This document shows, one piece after another, positions 1 to 11,502 of a DNA stretch of 64,000 bases (its first letter is position 1; every line of letters begins with the position of its first letter). This DNA comes from Amorphophallus konjac (Eukaryota; Streptophyta; Magnoliopsida; Alismatales; Araceae), in NCBI GenBank assembly GCA_022559845.1, contig CM040123.1, positions 317,979,933-318,043,932 on the forward strand. Direction: 5' to 3'. The translations under genes were made by a program, and so were the position numbers. The notes below the pieces were generated by a model. The model did no database searches. It was given only the letters and a program-made list of their open reading frames with translations, and was not told where the DNA came from.

Positions 1-2133
1 TGCTGAGCTTAGCGTATAGTTGATTTGTCCTCAAGATTTGTAATGTAATCCTCAAATGCTCTTCATGTTCTTCCTTAGTCTTGGAATATATCAATATATC
101 ATCAATGAAGACTACTATGAATTGATCCAAGTAAGGCCTGAATATGCTATTCATTAACTGCATAAAGGCAGCAGGGGCATTTGTTAGTCCAAAAGGCATA
201 ACAACAAATTCATAATGGCCATACCTGCTTCTGAATGCGGTCTTGTGAATGTCATCATCCTTGATTCTTAATTGATGATATCCCGACCTGAGATCAATCT
301 TGGAAAAGTATTTGGATCCTGAAATCTGATCAAATAATTCATCGATTCTCGGCAGTGGATACTTGTTCTTGATAGTAAGATGATTCAACTGTCGATAGTC
401 GATACACAATCTCATGGATCCATCCTTCTTCTTTACAAATAAGACTGGTGCTCCCCACGGGGAAGTACTTGGTCTAATAAACCCTTTTCGGATTAGTTCC
501 ATCAACTGCTCCTTCAACTCCTTGAGTTCAGCAGGGGACATTCTATATGGTGCCTTTGAAACAGGACCAGCACCAGGACTAAGTCAATGGTGAAGGCCAC
601 TTCTCTTTGAGGGGGTAATCCCGGCAAATCTTCCGGAAATACGTCTGGAAATTCTCGCACTACCTGAATGTCTCCTATCTTGGTTTCCTTAGCTTCTTTA
701 ACAGTGACAAAAGCAAGGAAGGATACACATCCTTTCCTGACGAGCTTGCTTGCTCGAAGAGCCGAAATAAGAGGGGATTTACTCCGACTCTTGGGGCGAG
801 TAAAGACTAATTCTAGAAAATCTTTGAAAGCAATTCGGCTATTGCGGCAATCAACCGTTGCCTGGTATTTGGATAACCAGTCCGCTCCCAGTATAACATC
901 ATACTCCTTTAGATCGAGGCATATGAGATCTATAGGTAAATTCCTACCTTGAACCATTACCTCACAGTTTTGGTAGTGATGAGTAATATCATTTTCACTT
1001 CCAAGAGGAGTAGTTAGAACTATTTTTATCCATTCCGGTTCTAATGGTAACGGGTCGGCAAACTTCTTAGAAATAAAGGAATGCGATGCACCCGTATCAA
1101 ATAAGACATAAGCACTTTTGGAACAAATTTTTAATGTACCTTCCACTAATCCGCCTTCTTCTTCAGGTTCGGTCTCCTGGATTGCATGAAGACGAGCATT
1201 CTTTGTCACCGGGCATTTACCATCGTCGGCTTGGTCATTCATTAATGGACACTCGGGAATCCGATGCTCACGGCTTCCACAACGGAGACAAGCTCCTAAT
1301 TTCCTCCAGCATTCTTCTGTCTTGTGACCAGCCTTGTCATAATGCTTGCATACTGTATTAGAATGGGTAGTTGTGATCGAGAAAGGCTTAGTCTTTTTGA
1401 ACTTATGGTCTTGAGAGGAAGAACCTCCATTATTGGGCCTCTTCATGAAATTGGGTTTGAAAGAACCCGAACCCGTGACTTGTTCCTTCTTGTCTTTCCC
1501 TCGGATCCTATCAGATAGTTCCGTGGCATCTTCAAGTAGTTGAGCTCGGCGCACTATTTCAGAATAAACTTGGATGTCCATAGGCACCAGTTGAGTAATA
1601 TAGTGGGGCCTAAGCCCATTAAGAAATCTACGGGCTTTCATCTTTTCCGTGCTAATAAGATGCTTAGCATATCTAGACAACCTGGAGAACTGAGCTTCAT
1701 AATCTGCTAATGATAAGGATCGTTGCTTTAATGCAGCGAATTCTGTAGCCTTCTTTTCTTAGACTCGGTCCGAGAAATATTTAGCATTGAAGTATTCCAC
1801 AAATTCTTCCCATGTTACTTGAGTAGGATCGATGGTTGCTTCAATAGACTCCCACCAGCATCTAGCATCTTTCTCTAACTGGAATGTAGCTAAAAGAACT
1901 TTGTCCTGGTCCGTGCATTGCATGACACGGAATATGCGTTCGGTTTCCCGAACCCAATGCTCGGCATCGTCCGGATCGGTCGATCCCATAAACTTCGGGG
2001 GATTCATGTTCTTAAAGGCTTGGTGTAAGCTTCCAGCTCGTGGAGCACCACCTTGTGCTACCTGTTGTAGCACTTGGGTCATCCCTTGAAGGGTACGCTG
2101 CATGTTGCGCCATTGAGCACGTTCGGCAGCCAT
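1..2133 (-). pseudogene. gag-pol: gag-protease-RT polyprotein (broken), Tekay-like element
   Basis: The reading frame begins at 2133. Gag has the retrotransposon-gag region (about 1760-2000), then the distal gag, a CCHC-like knuckle (CKHYDKAGHKTEECW, about 1295-1340) and a second cysteine cluster. Protease shows DTGASHSFIS near 1080-1110. RT follows at 1-540 with the strand-leading motifs [25 protein letters not shown] and the catalytic FIDDIL near position 100. Two lesions: an in-frame TAA at 1759-1761 in distal gag, with the same frame continuing beyond it, and a single-base deletion near 578-580 at the protease-RT join. The element could not make its polyprotein without both defects absent. 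RNase H and integrase are outside the window. Confidence 0.85.
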
Positions 2134-2286
2134 TATCCTACAATTACAATAACTATATTAGTACGTGATCGTATTTAAAGACTCGTACACTATGTTAAAT
2201 CTAACCCTTGGTTCTACCCAATCTCACTGGTTTAAAGGTTCAACTTATCCTTGGACTTGGGTTTTTTCTAGGAATTGAATACCTTA

Positions 2287-2299
2287 GGCTCTGATACCA
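2287..2299 (-). promoter_or_regulatory. Primer binding site, initiator tRNA-Met type
   Basis: On the minus strand TGGTATCAGAGCC lies 7 nt inside the end of the LTR. This is the usual plant Ty1/Ty3 PBS complementary to the 3' end of initiator tRNA-Met. It fixes the LTR boundary at 2307 and the orientation of the element. Confidence 0.85.
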
Positions 2300-3801
2300 C
2301 AAAGACTGTCACGCCCCGAGCGCGGAAGATACCCGGAGGTGCGCGACGTGTCTATATCAATCATGTCAATCAGAGTGGTCGTGTATTCGACACAAAGACA
2401 GAGATGCGCAAAATAGCAAGATAACCCAATCCTTTATTTCATAATGGATAGACTATTACAAATCCAATACTCTGTTTAATAAAAAGGAAAAGAATACATA
2501 GTTGACTCAAGGAAACTATAGAAAAAGACTAGACGACACTTGTAGAATCTCTATCACTTCACTCTTGACTATTCCCATCCGATTGACTTCCATCGTCGTC
2601 GGACTTACCTGAAAAGTAAAAAGGGACAAACGGAATGAGCGAACGCTCAGTAGGAAATTATATCTCAAGTACTAGCAAGGGGTTTAAGTAATTACATCTT
2701 TCATGAATGCAATAAAGCTATGCATGCTCGCATAAAACGACAAGATAGAGAGAATGTAATATCAAGGAAATAAGATGGACTAATCATGATCTTTCAACAA
2801 GATAACAAGGGTATTCAAGATATTTAAGCAAGTACGTTTAACAAGTCATGTCAAGAACTTTGGCTATCATGTATCAAGCAAGTAAATTACCCTTTTTCGG
2901 GCCACACATTTCATGTCAAGTCAGGTACGATTCAAGTACAAGATGTGTGTGGAATGTCCAATCAAGCAAGTCAAGTACTCGGTATAATGCCAGATACCTT
3001 ATCATTTTAACTCCCATGGGCACAAGTACTTTCGGGTGCTCCTCCCAGGACCAGATCGGGCCCTATATGCGCAGGCATTTATCATGTGTTTTGACATCCA
3101 CTCTTGTTTATAGCCAACATAGAATTTCAATAATCAAGCTTGTAGACACGTACGACAACTTTGATAGAATAGAGTCCAAAATATGACAAAGGACATAGAT
3201 TGATAATAACGGTATAATCACGATATCGACAAAACTAGGTAGAATATGGTTCCCTTAACTTAGGTACCATGACAAATCAGTATGGACATTCTTTATATAG
3301 AATTGAGGTCCACATGAACAGTATATCAAAGTAAGATACCCTCATTCTTATCATAGAATTGAGGTTTACAAGAACGACATGATATGGCATGATATCATCA
3401 TCCCATTAAGAATTTCTTATGATATACTCTTTGTATAATCATAAGGGCCGGTATACCATGTTTCTTTAGATTGACATGGCATCAATGGTGTAATGGGTTT
3501 TTAGGGTACAACCAGCTCAGTCGGCCTTGAGGGAATCCAAGGCTACGAGGAGTCTTACGGAGGTCTCTATGACTAACTCGCTAGTCCAAAGGAACGGAAT
3601 GTCCAATGGAGAGCTTGTATGTCAATGAGAGTTGAGTGTGATCGATAAAACAACGTGAAAAGTGGGACTATACTCACGGAGTGGAGAATAGTGCCGATAT
3701 ATATATATTATAGCATATGAAACCATCGGTTAACAGAAACAGTGGAAAAATCAGTTTTACAGTAAAATAACGACTTAAGTAGAGTCATTTCTCAAGTATT
3801 T

Positions 3802-5330
3802 AACGCCTAACAGAATGGCGTTTACATATTTTCCGTTTGCAGAATTTTCAATAATTCAGTAATTTAACTAAAACGCGCCCTTGGAAGGGGCGTTTATTAA
3901 AGAGTTGACGACTTCACCAGAAGGCGTCTTATTATTTACATATCTGTCAGAATATAATTCATTTTCAGGGTTTATATAAAACACGCCCTTGAAAGGGGCG
4001 TTACTGTTTAATTCTATTTTACAGAGTATATATATATTTCAGGAATTTACAGAGAACGCGCCCTAGAAAGGGGCGTTTCTTTTTAATTTACGCCCTGTCG
4101 TGGGGCGTTAGCTTTAATATTCACGCCCTGTTATGGGGCGTTAAAATATGAAAAACGACTTTGCCCAAGTCGTGAATGCAAGAAATTTACAATATTTCAG
4201 GATATAAATTTTTAAAAGGCAGGAGGCATGGTCATGACAATAAAATTAACAGGAATTCACAGGTAGAGTTATGCAAGCTATTAGAATCGATACCTCTTAT
4301 TTATTGAATTTTTAACAGGATCAATCATTAATTACATGCGGTTTTCATGAAATTAACGCCTGTATAAAAGGCGTATACGTTTGAATTAACGACCTTGTGA
4401 GGGTCGTTTCTTGTAAAATAGCGCCCGTGACAGGGGCGTTTCTTTCAAAATTTTGCAGAAACGAAAATAAAACTGTATGCATGCCATGATTATACATATA
4501 TCTTGCGTTATTTTCATTTGGGCTACAATAACTTGAGAAAATCCTACCTTAATAATGGATTTGAAGATGACCGTGAGGGGTTTGACTAGCAGAGGATGAT
4601 GCTCGGTTAGGCTCCTGAAGACCACGGCTATTGGTTGATGGAAGAAGACGATGGCTTTGATTGTAGAAGAAGAACTGCAGTTATCCTATAAGAAAATAAA
4701 GAAACTGTATCAGTTTCTTTGTGATCTGAACATCATACGAAGGTAAATAATTTTTACCCGGATGAAGAACTATGCTTCTTCAAAACGTAGGGGCTTCTTA
4801 ACCTGCAACAGAAGAAGATGAAGAACTGTTAGTTCTTCATGTAACAGACGTAGGGATTTAAGGAAAATAAGAAGGAATGCTCCTCTTACGTACCTCTGCA
4901 GACGAACGAATCAAATAGGTTTAGGGTTTAGATGAACGAGAGTTTTTATAGGATTTTGGGTGTCCTAGTAGGGTTGGTGATTGTGTGGAAGTAATACTTC
5001 TATGATAGAGTCATTACCACGTTTGAACTCTTTCTAATGCTTATCACTTACCCTGGATAAGTTCTGGGTTCGAACGGTTCACGAATGGAATTAACGCCTT
5101 AGGTCAGGGCGTCCATTCTTGAATTGACGACCTTGTTTAGGTCGTTTATTAAGAAACGTCTTGGAGAAGGGCGTTCCTTATTTTTGAAACACGCCCAAGA
5201 TATGGGCGTTTCTTTTACTTGCCTATTTGGTCGCGTGAGAGTTGACGACCACATGTGTGGGCGTCCTTTCTTTAGTCACGCCGTTTATAGAGGCGTTTCT
5301 TTTTAAATTAACGCCTTACTAAGAGGCGTT
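3802..5330. repeat. Array of about 18 short inverted repeats (ACGCCC...GGGCGT type)
   Basis: Two blocks of hairpin-forming repeats: 3802-4440 (about 11 units) and 5093-5330 (about 7). Examples: 3871-3895, 4055-4078, 4090-4108, 4355-4374, 4388-4409, 5093-5112, 5127-5145, 5191-5209, 5310-5330. Each has arms of 5-9 bases and a spacer of about 5-9 bases. The arms vary in step: ACGCCC/GGGCGT, ACGCCT/AGGCGT, ACGACC/GGTCGT and ACGACT/AGTCGT all occur. Spacer sequences are not conserved. Some units have one mismatch (3907-3928, 5244-5265). Confidence 0.9.
4942..4951 (-). promoter_or_regulatory. Candidate TATA box of the Tekay-like LTR
   Basis: The minus strand reads CCTATAAAAACTC here, the only good TATA match in the LTR. 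Transcription would start about 30 nt further left and run toward gag. Confidence 0.45.
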
Positions 5331-5414
5331 ATTTGTACTTTGTTTTATTATCTGTATTACTTCTGTAATATACATGTTTTTAATTTTATTTCAATATTCA
5401 TTTATCAGGGTTGC

Positions 5415-6498
5415 TACATGTCCCACGTTCAGGACAGTACTGATTACCTGAGACGGTACCGAGCTACGTATGGGGACCGCCTCTTCCTTGGTGGTGTGGC
5501 AGGGGTAAGTGAAATGAGAATGCTTCACTCTTCTATATATATATGCATGTAGTACTAACTTATGTACAATGCAGGATGCTCGTGACAACATGATCGCCGA
5601 CCTGCGGGCCCAGTTGGCGGACGCCAGGCGGCAGTTGGCGGCCATCCGACAGGAGTTGGAGATCCTGGTGAGTTTATGCAATGCATTTTTTGTGACCTGG
5701 ATTTTTTGATACTCGGCGTCTAACTGTCGTTCGCTCTGTGTTTCAGCGGGCCCACCAGACAACGGCAGCCGGGATGGCTGGTGGAGCGGGTTCTAGTTCG
5801 CGGGGCCCTCCTCCGGAGGTTTCTACCCTCCAGGAGCAGCTGGCGTATGCGGTGGCTCGGGCTGAGGAGGCCGAGCGTGACCGCGAGGCTCGAGTGAGTG
5901 CTTGCCTAACCTTGACTCTCTTATGGCTACTTTCCTTCTATCACTGTTGTTCTCTTATGGTGCATGCGTGCTTTGACAGGTGGCCGAGATCCGAGAGGCC
6001 CTGGCGCGTGCTGTTCGAGCTGAGCAGGAGCGCGATGCCCGGGTGGCAGAGCGCGACGCCCGGATTGCGGAGCTAGAGGAGGAGCGGCGACGGGAGGCTG
6101 AGGAGCTTCCTCGCGACGTAGTGGATCTGCTGATCACCCTCGAGCTGTCGAGGAGAGAGGCGATGAGGGAGAGAGAGGAGAGGGAGAGGGATAGGGAGAG
6201 CGTGGAGAGAGAGAGGGAGAGGGATAGGGAGACAGAGAGGGAGGAGCGACAGCAGGATTAGACCGAGAGGAGGGCTCTAGAGGCCCAACTGCTGGAGCTC
6301 CGATTGAGTCTCGGCACGGCGGAGGGGAGGCTTCGGGAGAGCGAGGAGCGGTACCAGAGGGTGAAGGAACGGGGGGCGCGACTTCATCAGTCTGGTTCTT
6401 TTTCCATGGGCAGCTATCTGGTTTCTTCGGTCGAGGAGCGTCGTCGCACCTTCGAGGCTGGAGTGCCACCGCAGGGCGAGGCGAGCACGGCTTCTTAG
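5415..6498 (+). pseudogene. PMD/coiled-coil gene, tandem copy 1 (5'-truncated)
   Basis: Only the 3' exons of the gene remain; the PMD half is missing, apparently cut off by the neighbouring LTR. Exons follow GT-AG rules: a partial exon to 5504, 5575-5667 (93 nt), 5747-5893 (147 nt) and 5980-6498 (519 nt), all phase 0. The product is a long coiled coil rich in Arg, Glu and Ala (heptads from about 5575 onward, an RERE-type stretch at 6150-6250) with a Gly/Ser-rich hinge (AGGAGSSS). An in-frame TAG at 6259-6261 interrupts the last exon, where copy 2 has a leucine codon. The normal stop is TAG at 6496-6498. Function of the coiled coil is unknown; it may mediate multimerisation. Confidence 0.75.
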
Positions 6499-7139
6499 GG
6501 TTCGCAGAGGCCCCCTAGGGATCCCCGGCAGAGGAGGGAGGAGAGAGATGACCAGGAGGGTGATGGTGAGAGTTAGAGAGTTGCTTGTACACGTCACCCT
6601 TCTCACTGTATGATGTACTTTCGGCTATTACATGAAATGAAAATGGCTTTCTTGTGTTGTGTGTACTTCTCTCTCTCCCACACTTTCTTCTTTGCACTGA
6701 GTTATCCTTCGAGGCACGCTCCACGAGACCTTGCCCTGAACCGCAGGGAACTATGCTTTGCACGGGGGGATTCTGTTTCCTTTCTCCCCCTTTTGGGCGC
6801 GTCCAGGCGCGAGGACGCGTCTTAGTCCTTGAATTCAAATTTAAAGCGTCGGGTGGCCTTTCTTCTCCAGTGCCTTACCCGCAAACGAGCCCGCCTTCTG
6901 CCGAAACTCGCTTGCCCCCTTTTCGTCTTCCTCCTCTTTTGATCGATGGAGTTCGGTGGGCCCGATCATGGTGAAGGTGGAGAGGGACGAGGAACTCCTC
7001 GCCCGAGGAGGGACGCGCCCGAGCACGGAACGGCGTCCATGGAGGAGGAAGGGCCTCTTCGGGCCCCCGAGGGACCCGAGGGGCCCGATGGCGTGGGAGG
7101 AGGTGAACACGGTCCGGTAGGTCCTCCGATCTCTTCCTC
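6499..7139 (+). other. Spacer between PMD/coiled-coil copies 1 and 2
   Basis: This GC-rich stretch holds the probable 3' UTR of copy 1 and a sequence I cannot assign. A Gly/Pro/Glu-rich open frame at 6946-7125 may be a decayed 5' exon of copy 2, but it has no recognisable domain. One isolated inverted repeat (about 6786-6812, GGCGCGTCC with GGACGCGTC) resembles the stems in the Tat LTR. Confidence 0.4.
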
Positions 7140-8232
7140 TTTTAATTCATTTTGGGTTTTGAAGCGAGTCGCGCGAGGGGGGAAAGGGTTCGGCGAGTGT
7201 TGCACTCAAATGATGGACGAGTCCTAGACAGGGGACGTGTTCTTTTTGACTGATGTGGGACCCCTTTCTTGGTGCAGGACATGGCAAGGACCCTGGGTCT
7301 GGCCGATGAGTGGGCGAGTGCGGACGAGCCGAGCCGCGTCAGGAGGGAGAGTCGCGGCAAGGCGAGGCTCGAGGACTGGCCCGTACATCTCCCTAGGACA
7401 GCAAGGGGGTGTACTGGTGCAGGACAGTGCCGACTTCCTACGGCGGCAGAGAGAGAGTTACGCGGGGCTTCCCCAAGCTGGGGACACGCGTGGCATCGGC
7501 GGCTCGCGCGCCCAACTGTCAGAGACTAGGCGGCAGCTGGCCGTCGCTCAACATGAGCTGTCGGTCCTGGTAAGTTACGTGCCGCACTTTTAACTTCAGA
7601 TTTTGGAGTTTCACTGACGGCCGTTGTTTATTTTGTTCCAGCGTGCCCAGCAGACAGCGACGGTGGGAGTGGCTGGTGGATCTTCCAGCTCCTCAGCCCC
7701 TTCTCTCGAGATTGCCTCCCTCCGGGAGCAACTTGCCGGTGCGGTGGCCCGCGCGACCCGGGCGGAAGAGGAGCGTGACGCCTGGGTGGCGACTGTAGCG
7801 GAGCTGCGGCATCGTGGTGAGGAGAGACCTTCTCCAGACATCCTGGAGTTAAGGGTTCTTCTGCAGATGATGAGGAGAGAGGCAGAGAGAGAGAAAGCCG
7901 AGAGAAGGTCCGAGCGACAGCGGGATTTGACCGAGAGGAGGGCCTTGGAGGCCCAAGTGAGGGAGCTCCAGCTGGGCCTTCAGACCGTCGTGCAGAGGCT
8001 AGGAGGGATGGAGACGCGCTATGAGAGAGCGCGAGAGTTCGGGGAGCGACTCCGCCAGTCCGGTCGCTTTACCGCCAGTGGCTTCTTCGCCACGCCAGGG
8101 GAGGAGCAGCGAGTCACTGCTGCGGAGCAGGTGCCCAGAGGCGAGGCAGGTGCTACTGCACGGGGATCCCGGAGACTTCTGAGGGACCCTCACCTCGGGG
8201 GAGAGGAGGAGAGTGCCCAGAGAGATGAGTGA
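7140..8232 (+). pseudogene. PMD/coiled-coil gene, tandem copy 2 (partial, two introns missing)
   Basis: Homology to copy 3 starts near 7140 (a WVL motif shared with 9990-10010) and covers the post-PMD linker (LGLADEW at about 7290, matching LGLAQEW in copy 3) and all of the coiled coil. There are frameshifts near 7268 and 7395. From about 7434 the frame is open except for one intron (7570-7641, GT-AG). The introns that copies 1 and 3 have before the 93-nt exon and before the last exon are absent here, and the codons run straight through. About 20 residues of the coiled coil are also missing compared with copy 1. Stop at 8230-8232. The PMD itself is deleted. Confidence 0.7.
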
Positions 8233-8815
8233 TGGTGAGGATTGGCGAGCTAGTGGACCCGCCACCTCTCTATGATTGCAGTGTTTGTGACAGCTTATGT
8301 AGAATTATGAATGGAATGATTTGATTTTCTGATGTTATTTGTTCTTTTGTGCGTTCCTTCTTCCCTACACTTCTTCTCCTTTGCACTGTTCCCATGTGAT
8401 GGGTCTGCCGAGACTCCGCCCCGAGCGGAGAATCGCGTCTTGTTGTGACCATTCCCACAGGAATCTGCCGTCGAAGTCAATAATGACGGCCCTAGTCCCT
8501 TTTCCCGGATGTTATGTCAAATTTTGCAGACGTCCTCCAAATCATGATAGGGTATCCCTAGACAACATAGGGGCTATTCGTCCTATTCTTCGTCCAGTCA
8601 ATCACCCTGTGCGAGCGGTGAAGCGACACATGGGACCGCTTGGCCGATGCCTCATTGCGAGGGCTATCATTAACAGGTGATGGAGGAAATCTTGGCCCGC
8701 ACTCCTTCCGTTTCTATAAATTCTTGTCCCTTTTATCTTCCCAGGTATATCGAGGACTAACTCGAGGAGCACAAGTTCTCACGGGAGAGGAGGAGTTCAA
8801 AATTCTGAGAGTTGG
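8233..8815 (+). other. Spacer between copies 2 and 3
   Basis: Probable 3' UTR of copy 2 followed by the 5' flank of copy 3. An acceptor-like pyrimidine tract and AG near 8743 could begin an upstream exon of copy 3 that I cannot define. No other gene is visible. Confidence 0.35.
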
Positions 8816-11302
8816 ATGGAGGGCGAATCTTCCCATTCCTCGAAGAGAAGCAGGTCCAGTGGTAGTAGTTCCAGGAGGCTTTCAGACCTTGAAGGGCACT
8901 TCAGCGAAAGGGCCCAATCACAACTCGTAAGCCAAGTTTTCTTGCCCTTTTTTCCATTCTTTCTTCCTTTCTTCTGACCAGACCTCACCCCCATTCCTTG
9001 TATGTGTAGGTTGTGATGAAATCACAAATCTTATGGGAGTTGGTAGTAGCAGCGTACAGGGGCCTCCCAGATTTTCAGAAGGCGAGGCTAGACGTGATGG
9101 GATTTGGTACCTTTCTTCGGATCGAGCCGATCAAGCCCGACCTGGTTCTGATCCAAGCCTTGTGTGAGAGATGGGACCCAGTGAGCCGGGCATTCCTGAT
9201 GCCCTGGGGGCACATGGTGCCCAGCTTGGAGGATGTGGTCCGGATCACAAGCCTGAAGGTAGAGGGCGAGGCAGTGACCGGAGTCACTTACGCGGACTAC
9301 AGAGAAGGTGTCCAGAAGTTACTGGGTTTGGACCTGGATGGTCGGAAAAATAGGTCGGTAGCTAGGGCGTCCCTGATGGATGCATTAGGGCTCACCGACA
9401 CTCGTCGGCAGGACGATGAATCCTCAGAAGAGTTCATGGAAAGGATAGAAATAGGATGCCGCGCCGTGTACTGCACAGATTTCGGCAACTGGGAAAGATG
9501 CAACATAGATTTGAGGAGATTTCTCCTCTTCCTTTTGGGGAGATTGGTACTGAGCTCGAAAGGGGACGGTATCCAATGTTGCTTCCTGGAGCTGCTGTCA
9601 GACCTTGAAAGAGTAGGGTATTATGCCTGGGGAGCCGCCATGCTGGCACACTTGTTTGCAGGCCTATTCCAAGAAACGGATCGTGAGATGACTGTGAGTG
9701 GTTTCACACCATTCATCCAGGTATTTTTTTGGTTTTGCTTGTTTTGTATTTTTTTTGTGTTTTTGCAAAGTTCTGATGACCTGCGTCGAGCAGCTGTGGA
9801 GCTATTATTACCTCCCTATGGGGAGAGCTCGGCATTGGCGACCTGCGATGGTGCCGCTAGCCAGGCGGTGGGAACCCATCATGAGTGCGGCACCCCTAAC
9901 CTATCAACTGATGGTGCTAAGGCGGGAGCTACAGGAGTTCCCTGCAGCGATGGTAAACTGGAGGCCCTACTCAGACATGGTCGATGCCGACCAGCCGTGG
10001 GTTCTAGCAAGTCGTGCCCGGTTCGGACGGGAACTGTGGATGCACTGCCTGAATGAAATCGAGCCGCTTCGGCTACGATTAGTTATGAGGACTTTAGGAC
10101 TGGCTCAAGAATGGGTGGATTCAGCTGCGCCACCTCGTGTCGGGAGAAAGACGCGGGGACCGGCGACCTGTATTGACTGGCGCGTGCGATTCCCCGAACA
10201 GTATGAGGACTGGCAACGGGGTGGCACGATTGTAGAATCACAGGCGCGGGATAGCGAGGACTACTTGCGTCTATATAGGACAAAGTACGCAGAGCGGCTC
10301 CAACCCCGGGGACTTGCGGAGGTAGGTTTCCCCTTTTTCTCTTTTCTTCTTTCTCCCTTTTCTTTTTTTTAGTTTTCCGGTGGAAATACTGACTCGTATG
10401 GCTGCAGGATGTCCGGGATGCCATGATAGCGAATTTACGAACTCGCTTGGCAGAGATGGAACAACAGTTGGGCGATGCCCGCGGAGCTACAAGCGCCTTG
10501 GTAGGTGTACAGTGCGCGTTCGTAATTAAATCCTCAGATTCCTGATGTTGGCTGCTAATTCACGCGGTCGTAGCATGCCCAGATTGGCGCGGCTTCCCCA
10601 GCGATGGGAGTAGGTGGTGCCTCTTCCAGCTTGTGGATTCCCACCTCAGAACTTGACTTGCTTCATGAGTAACTTGCTCACGCCACGCAGCGTGCTGCGG
10701 AGGCAGAAGGGATGCTCTCTATACAGGTAAGAGTCTCAGTGTTAAGTTCTCCTTGTTTATGCCTTATCGTGTATCTGAGATGGTACACTCGGCAGGAAAA
10801 GGAGACGGAAGAAGCGCTTGGCCAAGCTGCGCAGAAGGAGGCTAGGATAGCAGAACTGGAGAGGGAACTGCGGCGTCATCCTGATGACGACTCCTCTAGG
10901 GATGCTGTGGAACTGAGGATCACTCTCTAGTTGGAGAGGGAAGACCGTGAGAGAGAACGTGCAGAGAGAGAAAGAGACGCGGAGAGAGAAAGAGCCAACA
11001 GATTGACTGAAAGGGAGGAACGAAGGGCCATGGAGGCCCAACTATTCGAACTCCGAATCAGCCTTGGCCTTGCTGAACAGTGGCTGAGAGATGGTGAGGA
11101 GCGCTACCGAAGAGCACGAGAGCATGGCTTTCGTGTTGGTAGCTTCTCTACTGCTTCCGTAGATCAACGCCGGGATGCGGGAATAGGAAGAGGAGTACAG
11201 AGCGGTAGGAGTACCACTTTTCGTAGTTGGGTAGCACCTTTGAGAGTGTTTTGTCCGGAGAGTAGTGGGACGAGTAATGCAGAGAGAGAGGGCGGAACTT
11301 GA
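8816..11302 (+). pseudogene. Plant mobile domain (PMD) and coiled-coil gene, copy 3 (most complete)
   Basis: Six exons fit GT-AG rules and all join in phase 0: 8816-8926, 9010-9720, 9794-10321, 10408-10500, 10574-10726, 10796-11302 (about 700 codons). Exon 1 codes for a Ser/Arg-rich N-terminus. Exons 2-3 carry a plant mobile domain (aminotransferase-like, PF10536 family): LCERWDP, LPWGHMVPSLEDV-type and GEAVTGV motifs near 9160-9290 and GFTPFIQ at the exon 2/3 join. Exons 4-6 form a Glu/Arg-rich coiled coil. Two nonsense codons, TAA at 10670-10672 and TAG at 10928-10930, would remove most of the coiled coil. PMD proteins include MAIL1/MAIN in Arabidopsis and many transposon-borne versions. 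The gene is antisense to the adjacent Tat element, so an origin as its extra ORF is likely. The start at 8816 is the first ATG in the open frame of exon 1; an earlier exon is possible. Confidence 0.8.
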
Positions 11303-11323
11303 TGTAATTTTTTTGGTTTTTGG

Positions 11324-11329
11324 AATAAA
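11324..11329 (+). promoter_or_regulatory. AATAAA polyadenylation signal of PMD copy 3
   Basis: AATAAA lies 21 nt after the stop codon, on the coding strand, which fits a short 3' UTR. It supports the view that this antisense gene is an independent plus-strand transcription unit. Confidence 0.45.
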
Positions 11330-11425
11330 ACACAAGGTTCGGTTTGTTTGTTTTTCACCTATGCTTCTGTTGCCTGAATCCCTGCACACATCACTGAAAC
11401 AAACAAATCAGAATTTCTGTTCTGA

Positions 11426-11492
11426 CTTGACCCCTTGCTCAATAAGCAAATGGTCACTGTGACTGTCCTTGATAACTGGTCAAGGGGCCAAG
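11426..11492. other. Stem-loop in the Tat 3' non-coding region
   Basis: Arms of 12 bases at 11426-11437 (CTTGACCCCTTG) and 11481-11492 (CAAGGGGCCAAG) pair with one non-Watson-Crick position and enclose a 43-nt loop. The second Tat element has a counterpart at 40146-40218 with a different stem but the same loop length. Confidence 0.6.
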
Positions 11493-11502
11493 CCTTTATT
11501 TA

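Larger units (their letters stand above)
1..5400 (-). mobile_element. Tekay-like Ty3/gypsy LTR retrotransposon, 5' half
   Basis: The minus strand reads, from right to left, a long LTR, an initiator-Met primer binding site, gag, protease and the start of reverse transcriptase; the rest of pol and the 3' LTR lie beyond the left edge. Gag-protease-RT order and the PBS are those of plant Ty3 elements; the LTR end in GACA and its similarity to the chromovirus-type LTRs at 35463 and 51191 suggest the Tekay/Del lineage, but the chromodomain that would prove it is outside the window. The right boundary lies between the last LTR hairpin (5330) and the first recognisable PMD-unit codons (about 5420); I could not fix it or a target-site duplication. 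Confidence 0.75.
2307..5400 (-). repeat. 5' LTR of the Tekay-like element
   Basis: The LTR ends (minus strand) in GCGTGACA next to the PBS. A probable TATA box is at 4942-4951. Right of it is U3 (about 4952-5400), left is R/U5 with a long non-coding leader. The sequence around 2600-2700, next to a poly-pyrimidine tract and AG, resembles the same place in the lone LTR at 54310-54460, so the two LTRs are related. No gene is visible in the 2134-5400 stretch. Two blocks of short inverted repeats lie in it (listed separately). Its outer end is uncertain by several tens of bases. Confidence 0.65.
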
